5,114 bases of DNA from Chloroflexota bacterium. GTDB lineage: Bacteria; Chloroflexota; Anaerolineae; Anaerolineales; UBA11579. The notes under the pieces are model-generated. The model made no database searches. It had not been told where the DNA came from and was given only the letters and a program-made list of their open reading frames with translations. The position numbers were made by a program, and so were the translations under genes. Positions 4,797 through 5,114 of the stretch are shown here, piece by piece (the first letter of the stretch is position 1; each line of letters begins with the position of its first letter). The DNA is taken from assembly GCA_030610225.1 (NCBI GenBank), contig JAUWSD010000111.1, forward strand, positions 1 to 5,114, given 5' to 3'.

Positions 4797-5114
4797 TTAC
4801 TCACACAAACCTTTACTGTTTGGAAAAGGACAAGTACCAAAGCCTTCCCATTCATAAAAAACAGGAACATAATCATCACGCATGGGGTTAATAGCTCTGA
4901 GCGTTTGGTAATAATAACTTTGGAAATTATTAGAATCCATTGGTGATAGTAACTCAATACCTAATATTTTTGCTTTTTCCGAAATCGGTTTCACTGTTTG
5001 GTACGCAGTAAAAACGAAGCCAATATCCGAATAGAAAACCGTAATCGGGTATCCACCATCACCGCCAGCACCATAATTATATTCATCCGGATCACCATAT
5101 TCATTCACAATTGA
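4797..5114 (-). CDS. Unrecognised protein, C-terminal 105 residues (5' end outside window)
   Basis: The minus-strand frame is open from the right window edge to the TAA at 4797-4799, giving at least 105 residues; the first visible codons (Ser-Ile-Val/GTG) show that the gene probably starts outside, although GTG 5108 could be a start and lacks a visible ribosome site because the window ends. The segment NEYGDPDEYNYG, then GGYPITVFYSDIGFVFTAY, resembles short repeats of the type 'YGxPDE...LFYxxxGF' that I recall from small uncharacterised, often lipoprotein-like proteins of Anaerolineae; this is a weak memory match. It is rich in Tyr, Phe, Asp and Asn, has no membrane segment in the visible part, and carries two cysteines near the end (FGTCPFPNSKGLCE). 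The DNA looks more AT-rich than the cbi genes. It converges with the fur-like gene across 157 nt that hold the two hairpins. Function unknown. Confidence 0.6.
   Translation of the reverse strand, partial: SIVNEYGDPDEYNYGAGGDGGYPITVFYSDIGFVFTAYQTVKPISEKAKILGIELLSPMDSNNFQSYYYQTLRAINPMRDDYVPVFYEWEGFGTCPFPNSKGLCE

Noticed and set aside
4775..4957. 60-codon minus-strand frame overlapping the right-edge gene
   Set aside because: It overlaps the longer frame that is open to the window edge and has no ribosome site or recognisable pattern.
1..5114. CRISPR array, tRNA, rRNA, insertion sequence or phage genes
   Set aside because: Looked for on both strands; no regularly spaced repeats, cloverleaf, transposase motifs or terminal repeats were seen.

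Overview
The window is ordinary bacterial chromosome, and most of it is a transition-metal import locus with its regulator. All genes are on the minus strand except the Fur-family regulator. From right to left along the minus strand the core is cbiM (with a fused CbiN-like/PDGLE tail), cbiQ, cbiO and then a response-regulator/CpaE-TadZ-like ATPase. The CpaE-type protein carrying a receiver domain, the moderate GC and the general gene style suggest a Chloroflexota (Anaerolineae-like) bacterium. This assignment is an inference from memory of such genomes and cannot be proved from the window.

Left edge (1-346): the 5' part of a MarR-family regulator gene, cut by the window edge. It has a very good sigma70-type promoter (TTGACA, 17 bp, TATAGT) whose -10 is covered by a 20-bp near-perfect palindrome, as expected for an autoregulated MarR gene. 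Just upstream of that promoter is a strong intrinsic terminator (291-321) that closes the gene to its right.

Centre (347-4115): the CpaE-like protein, cbiO, cbiQ and cbiM. The three transporter genes lie 4 and 9 nt apart and form an operon encoding a group I ECF importer for Ni2+ or Co2+: CbiM/N substrate-binding component, CbiQ transmembrane coupler, CbiO ATPase. The CpaE-like gene follows after a 78-nt AT-rich gap and may be read from the same transcript, because no terminator is visible before 291-321.

Divergent control region (4116-4210): the cbiMQO promoter (minus) and the promoter of the Fur-family gene (plus) overlap back to back, sharing almost the same -10 bases. An 18-bp palindrome with TTGC/GCAA half-sites lies over the fur -35 and the predicted start of cbiM transcription. 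It resembles the nickel-responsive Nur operator of Streptomyces, which points to metal-dependent repression of both transcription units. There is no room for a cobalamin riboswitch in the short cbiM leader.

Right edge (4640-5114): two adjacent perfect GAA-loop hairpins, then the C-terminal part of an unrecognised AT-rich minus-strand gene that runs off the window. I see no CRISPR array, tRNA, rRNA, transposase or phage gene. I found no clearly new system; the most useful leads are the Nur-like divergent operator, the unusual CbiM N-terminus, the lysine-less P-loop of the CpaE-like protein and the paired hairpins.
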